Below are positions 59,560 through 64,000 of a stretch of 64,000 nt of DNA, piece by piece. Within the stretch, counting starts at the first letter, position 1. Each line of letters starts with the position of its first letter. The notes under the pieces were generated by a model. The model worked only from the letters and a program-made list of their open reading frames with translations. It had not been told where the DNA came from and made no database searches. Source of the DNA: Isoperla grammatica (lineage: Eukaryota; Arthropoda; Insecta; Plecoptera; Perlodidae); assembly GCA_945910005.1 (NCBI GenBank), contig OX246742.1, positions 46,418,402-46,482,401 of the forward strand, given 5' to 3'. The position numbers and the translations under genes were made by a program.

Positions 59560-59740
59560 ATGCATTAACCATGACAGGCGACTGTCACGCAGTCTGTCGA
59601 TACTATCCCTCACCGGGACACGAACCTAGACATCGCGTCTTTGCCCCCTCCTCTTACATTGGATCCCCTTACGACGACCCCGGCGACGACATAATATTAC
59701 TTAGCTGTCGAGTACGTCGTCAAACAACAAATACTTCCAC
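59560..59740 (+). mobile_element. SINE 3'-half with GTCGAGTACGTCGT end
   Basis: A pyrimidine-rich region is followed by 'cgacgacataatattactta' and 'gctgtcgagtacgtcgt' + 'caaacaac'. This is the same 3' end as at 29380-29425 and 61950-62000; the core is not clear. Confidence 0.7.
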
Positions 59741-59782
59741 TGTCCTAGTGGGCGCCTTGACCCCTAGACCACCAGGACTGAC

Positions 59783-59829
59783 AATTTAATGTCTGAATAT
59801 TGCTCATTATAATGTCCAGACATTAAATT
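59783..59829. other. Short inverted repeat (13-bp arms)
   Basis: AATTTAATGTCTG and its exact inverse CAGACATTAAATT flank a 21-base loop, directly after the SINE end. Confidence 0.8.
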
Positions 59830-61064
59830 ACTAGTCCCTTTGGGGTTGGCTTTTAACTTCTTTACATGAATTTCGCATATTTTTTCCTTACATTCAATGC
59901 TATCATATTTTAGATCGCGTACAGGTTCTTACTAAAACTTTAATTTTATGCGCTTTTTAGTGTTTTTCACCATTTTTCCTTCCTTTTCGCAAGGGGACAC
60001 ACGATATAAGTGTCTGGGAGTTGGGATATATGCTTCTTTCTAGATCCAGATAGAAGTGTAAGATGCTTTGAATGGCACAACAAATCCACCTACGAGAGTT
60101 GTTTCTCCAATAAGTATCCATTACAAGTATATTAGCATTGTCTGTACAGAGCGTGCTATTTCCACGGCCGTGACAAAGCTGTATCGCTCATATCATGTCG
60201 TATGCAGGCAGAATATGAGTGCATGAGACTATATTATGAGTGGCGTGCAACAATACCGCATGCAGTCGCCAACTGCACTTATACTACCCTATGTGTGCGG
60301 ATTAATTATTTAAACACTTTGTTTTAAATTATTCTATAATCTCACCGTGGCTGGTATATCGCTATCGTGTGCAATTTAAATGCGCTCTACATTTGTTTGC
60401 CAGGTTTATTGCGCTCATTATAGTTTATATGTACGCGCGCGAGGATCGAACTATAGGCCTACAAAGCAGCCTGTCTACCTGTCATGTCACATTATAGTTA
60501 CATGGCAGGAGTGAGGTTTGGATTGAGTTGAAGTAGAATTTTAAAATGTTGGGCACAAATAGCTTGAGAATGTAACGATTTCTGTACGTATCTTTGATAT
60601 CAAAATTTTGGAAAAAAACTTTTTTTCCATAGGATTGGATCCATATCCAATTCAACCCAGTTTGAATCATCCATGTAAATGCGATTAAACATCACAGATT
60701 TTCTCTCTTTCGAGTTTCGATGCGTGTGTGTGTACAAGATACATATATATATATATACCAGAAGGTACAATGTATATATTACAATTAAACACCGAACTAA
60801 TAAAATCACCCATAAACCCAAGATCAACTGCAGATTAATGCAATACTTAGTGTGTGTCCCCTTGTTATCTTTTACGGATGTTATTATCTTCTTGACGTAA
60901 ATCCCACAAAGAGAGATGTAAAAACACAAAACAATAACCTGGATAAGATGAGAATGTTTTGCACAAGAAGGCCGGCCTGTCCGTTGACGTAGGAGAGATA
61001 AAGCTGATCCGATACTTAGAACTGCGAAGCACGTCTTGTTTTCAACACTTACAGGGGTGACGAA
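59830..61064. other. No gene recognised
   Basis: AT-rich; a (TA)n run lies near 60743-60759. No exon or repeat family is supported. Confidence 0.5.
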
Positions 61065-61260
61065 GATCTAACAGCTGGCTATAATATAATGTGGCTCCTT
61101 GATCTTAAGGGTTTATTCCTTCTTCCAAAGCAGAATATCCAGGATTCGATTCCCGGTTCGGGCTGTGGAAATGGCCTTTAATCTATCTATATGATAATTA
61201 TGTAAATGTAAACGGTGACTTTGGTGCCGTCATGGCAACAAAGCACATAATAAATGGTAT
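61065..61260 (+). mobile_element. tRNA-derived SINE (family B), plus strand
   Basis: A-box-like 'tgtggctccttgatcttaag', B box 'aggattcgattcccggttcg', then 'tttaatctatctatatgata', 'atgtaaacggtgactttggt' and 'catggcaacaaagcacataa'. The reference copy for the family B pieces at 2411(-), 44515 and 45495(-). Confidence 0.82.
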
Positions 61261-61679
61261 AAATGTCCACTACTGGAAATAAGTTCTTATAGCTGAGTGG
61301 GTAGAGTCTGTACACTATAAATACAATGTATCTATTTATAGACAGACGATGACAACGCTTTCAGCGCTCCGACCGCTTTCAATGTGTATTTATTTTTCGA
61401 GTATATGGATCATGGAACGAAAATTAAGGCATCTCGGTATTTTTGACATTTTCGTTTGGTATATTTTGGTGAAACTTCAAAAGTGTATTCCTGGGGCAAA
61501 CAAGAACAGCTGACACGCATATTTGACATGGATCTCGCATTTCAATTAATAAATAGATTGTAATTTATACTCTACCCATTCAGTGTCAATGACTGATTAG
61601 TAATGGGGATATTTATACTATTTGCATGTATTATATACACATCAAAGGCCTATAGGTGGATCAAAGTCAAGTTCCAAAG
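61261..61679. other. No gene recognised
   Basis: AT-rich spacer; nothing supported. Confidence 0.5.
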
Positions 61680-61772
61680 TTAAAAAACCCCAGGACGAAC
61701 TGGAAATCAAATCCAGGACCTTTGTATTGAAAGCTGGAATTAAACTACTAGACCAACAAGCCACGTAATATC
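61680..61772 (-). mobile_element. tRNA-derived SINE head (family B), minus strand
   Basis: Minus strand: 'gtggcttgttggtctagtag' (A box) and 'ggtcctggatttgatttcca' (B box), as in the other family B heads. It directly precedes the SINE copy that starts at about 61784. Confidence 0.75.
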
Positions 61773-61783
61773 AGGAACTGCTG

Positions 61784-62010
61784 GTACGTCTTGTGTGCTT
61801 TGCTGATCCCGAGAGCTATGCCGGTGGAAGCGTATGCTTCTGGTAGGGTCACCCTAGCCGGACAGGTCGGGGTGGAGAAGTCAGACGAGAGGCAGTCCAC
61901 GTCCTCCCCTTTCCGTCCTACTTGTCCCTTTCCTCCAAACACCCCCCGACGTCATATGATCATAGTTGTCGAGTACGTCGTTATACAACAAATAATCAAA
62001 TATGGCTCCG
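61784..62010 (+). mobile_element. SINE copy, plus strand (inverted pair 1)
   Basis: Runs 'cttgtgtgctttgctgatcc', 'agctatgccggtggaagcgt', 'atgcttctggtagggtcacc', a pyrimidine-rich region, 'cgacgtcatatgatcatagt' and 'tgtcgagtacgtcgttatac' + 'aacaaataatca'. Its reverse complement lies at 62365-62575. Confidence 0.85.
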
Positions 62011-62364
62011 ATAAACGACCAATGCGACCAGCAGAAGCTTTGACCACCCCTGAATCCAAAGACTTGCCGGACCCATCTCGATCTAGAGCGGACGTGCAGA
62101 TATCGAGAGCTGCAATGAGGAAAGTGTTACTAATACTATTACTCTTGCATCAATCATCGACCAAAACACTTGAGTTATGGCGCCGCTAGATAACGCGGTT
62201 CCATGAATGGATGACATCAGAGAGACCCGTCGAGTGGTCTCTTCCGTCCAGTCGTAGATACGCGACATAGTCAATGACATAGTAGATGTAGTAACATGAT
62301 AGCGATTAATGAGTGGAGGTGACGAAAACGATTTGATTTGCGATTGTTTCTTTTTCAGCACATC

Positions 62365-62575
62365 GATCATTTGTTGTTTAACGACGTACTCGACAACTGT
62401 GATTATATGACTTCGGGAGGAAAGGGACAAGGGACAATAGGACGTAAAGGGGGGACGTGGACTACTTTTCGTCTGGCTTCCCCACCTCACCTTCTGGTTG
62501 GGGGGTGGCCCTACCAGAAGCATATGCTTCCGCCAGCATAGCTCTTGTGATCACCAAAGCACACAAACCTGCCCA
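62365..62575 (-). mobile_element. SINE copy, minus strand (inverted pair 2)
   Basis: The minus strand matches 61784-62010 in order: 'tttgtgtgctttggtgatca', 'agctatgctggcggaagcat', 'atgcttctggtagggccacc', 'tgtcgagtacgtcgttaaac'. The two copies with a ~355-bp spacer form a potential large hairpin. The 146-codon minus-strand frame across this region is a by-product. Confidence 0.88.
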
Positions 62576-62797
62576 CCACGATAAGGTAGCAGTCCCTGGG
62601 CACTGAGTTTTGAGCTAAGATAATAATAATAATAATCATAATTAATAATGTTTGTAGGAAACCTACCCAGAGTCAACTAGCCCCTCCTAACTTCAGCTTC
62701 AGCCTCAAAGATATGAGGGTGGTTGGACAGTTGAGAAGGAATAATAATAATAATTGTTCATAGAAATACCTGTTATAGGGTGCAGGGTATGCTATAC
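62576..62797. repeat. (AAT)n-bearing spacer with hAT target site
   Basis: (AAT)n-type runs lie at 62620-62640 and 62740-62755. The 8 bases TGCTATAC at 62790-62797 are the left target-site copy of the hAT-like element. Confidence 0.8.
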
Positions 62798-63748
62798 CAG
62801 TGGCGTATCCAGGAATTGACAATGGGGGGGGTCGAACATCCCAAGCAGGCAGGGGTCTGGGGCGAAAGCCCCAGCCGCCGGAGGCCAATTCGCCGACGGC
62901 GAAATTTTTTTCTTCATTTATGACGTTTTAAACGCCTGGAAACACGTTTCAGAATAAGAAAATGTCATAGAATAGGTTTAAGAGAATGTGAGAATGACTA
63001 CAAAGAAAATTAAAAAAACAGTCACAACAACAAAATTACTGCAAAAATAAACATCTTTCCTATATTTTTTTTTAATTGTTGGCAAGTCTCCTCGTAACTG
63101 GTAGTGTTGTATTTTGTGGTAATATCTATAAATTTTACACGTTTCTGACGAATGTTTTAGCACTGATTTGCCTTAATTTCTGTTTGTAGCCAGCTTATAA
63201 ATATGCAAAAAGCTATTGGTTAATAATTTTGACAATTTTTTTTTATCATTAAGTTCTGTTAATTCATGTGTTCTTTCATTAGAACTAAAAATACAATAAA
63301 TACACCTTTTATAAAGACAAACTTGCATTGAAATACAATTTACAAAACCCGGGGTGTATTTGGCCTAGGGTATAAGAAGATTCAATATACTTAGGATTCA
63401 ATGTAGTTTCTTATACACAGTGCCAATCGTCAGAGGAGAGAGAAGAGTACCCCCTGACCCCTAGCACCCATTTGCATTTTTAAATATATTCCTCCAACTT
63501 GTCCAATTCCTCAAACTTCCTTCCCGATTGTCCCCGGAAGTCAATAGGTCCTAAAGGCAGCTCTTCCTGACGACCAAGAGCCCAAAGTCGTATGATTTAA
63601 CGGTTGAGTATGTTATTAAACAATAATCAAAATAGTAGTTTCCTCTTCCCTCCTCCTTTCCTTCCTTCTCTCCGCATTTATTATTATTTTTTTTTTGGGG
63701 CATGGGGGGGGTTTGAACCCCATAACCCCCCCCTTGGATACGCCACTG
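62798..63748. mobile_element. 951-bp non-autonomous hAT-like element
   Basis: Left end 'cagtggcgtatccagg' and inverted right end 'cagtggcgtatccaagg' are perfect over the first 14 bases. The 8-bp sequence TGCTATAC is duplicated exactly outside both ends (62790-62797, 63749-63756). Eight-base duplications with CAG-type ends identify the hAT superfamily. Inside the ends are G-runs and 'ggggtctggggcgaaagccc'. The AT-rich interior has no transposase frame. A SINE-like piece lies within it at about 63510-63630. An intact duplication suggests a fairly recent insertion. Confidence 0.95.
63505..63635 (+). mobile_element. SINE 3'-half nested in the hAT-like element
   Basis: 'aacttccttcccgattgtcc', 'gaccaagagcccaaagtcgt', 'atgatttaacggttgagtat' and 'gttattaaacaataatca' parallel the 3' end at 61930-62000, but are more diverged. 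Whether it inserted into the hAT element or belonged to its progenitor is unclear. Confidence 0.55.
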
Positions 63749-63756
63749 TGCTATAC

Positions 63757-64000
63757 AATGCAGTATGCAGTCATTCAGATGATAATAAAGAGACAAATAC
63801 AAATAATGATGGTTGAATAACACATTTATTTTCACTTTTACAATTTACATACGATACTACATAGAATTACTGTAGTTCGTAGTTCTTAACACAAATATTT
63901 AGATAAAATTAATGTTTATAAATAACATATGATATAATATGGAATGGCCAGTTCCAAAAGTATGGGAGTATTATGAAAGTATATATAATTACAATCTGAA
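63757..64000. other. AT-rich end of window
   Basis: No repeat family or exon recognised. Confidence 0.5.

Noticed and set aside
60600..60929. 109-codon minus-strand hydrophobic frame
   Set aside because: AT-driven composition and a (TA)n run; no consistent membrane-protein motif or neighbours.
62083..62523. 146-codon minus-strand frame
   Set aside because: It spans an inverted SINE pair; the peptide motif EYVV.QQ occurs in both copies because the SINE tail is repeated.

Overview
This window looks like non-coding nuclear DNA from a marine invertebrate, most likely a lophotrochozoan such as a mollusc. The DNA is AT-rich, with many long G/C homopolymers and microsatellites. No intact gene can be read by eye. 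Short interspersed elements carrying the core 'CTAGTCGTAAGAGGCGAC' recur; this core is well known from mollusc genomes and resembles the central domain of the MetaSINE superfamily. Almost all of the longer open frames are by-products of tandem repeats, and no conserved host exon was recognised. The species assignment is inference.

Layout. 0.06-1.0 kb: a minisatellite and a 103-bp satellite with an inner 30-bp repeat. 2.4-3.7 kb: SINE pieces and a 3-unit repeat. 4.7-8.7 kb: a large foldback element with two ~1.4-kb inverted arms around a decayed transposon-type gene; its right arm was later hit by two SINE pieces. 10.0-10.4 kb: an unrecognised, frameshifted coding-like segment. 11.5-12.4 kb: a broken THAP-domain gene. 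14.0-17.2 kb: an inverted-repeat MITE, a possible TA-flanked element and a 60-bp-periodic (CTACT)n array. 19.4-19.8 kb: a 40-bp higher-order array. 21-25.4 kb: SINEs, a retrotransposon-like tail and a 133-bp repeat. 25-41 kb: mostly plain AT-rich DNA with SINEs and a cluster of YY1-like motifs. 41-48 kb: hairpins, a hAT-like MITE, SINEs and CpG-rich patches. 50-57 kb: two Harbinger-like MITEs and a third hairpin MITE. 58.6 kb: a CCAAT+CRE promoter-like cluster. 61-63.8 kb: inverted SINE copies and a 951-bp hAT-like element with a perfect 8-bp target duplication.

The window is best read as an intergenic or intronic graveyard of DNA transposons and tRNA-derived SINEs. The clearest items are the hAT element at 62798-63748, the foldback at about 4.7-8.7 kb, the THAP relic at 11563 and the Harbinger-like MITEs at 50288 and 56543. 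The 8-base palindrome TGACGTCA is over-represented (nine copies seen), several of them in GC-rich, CCAAT-containing patches that may be promoters of genes outside or spread across the window.
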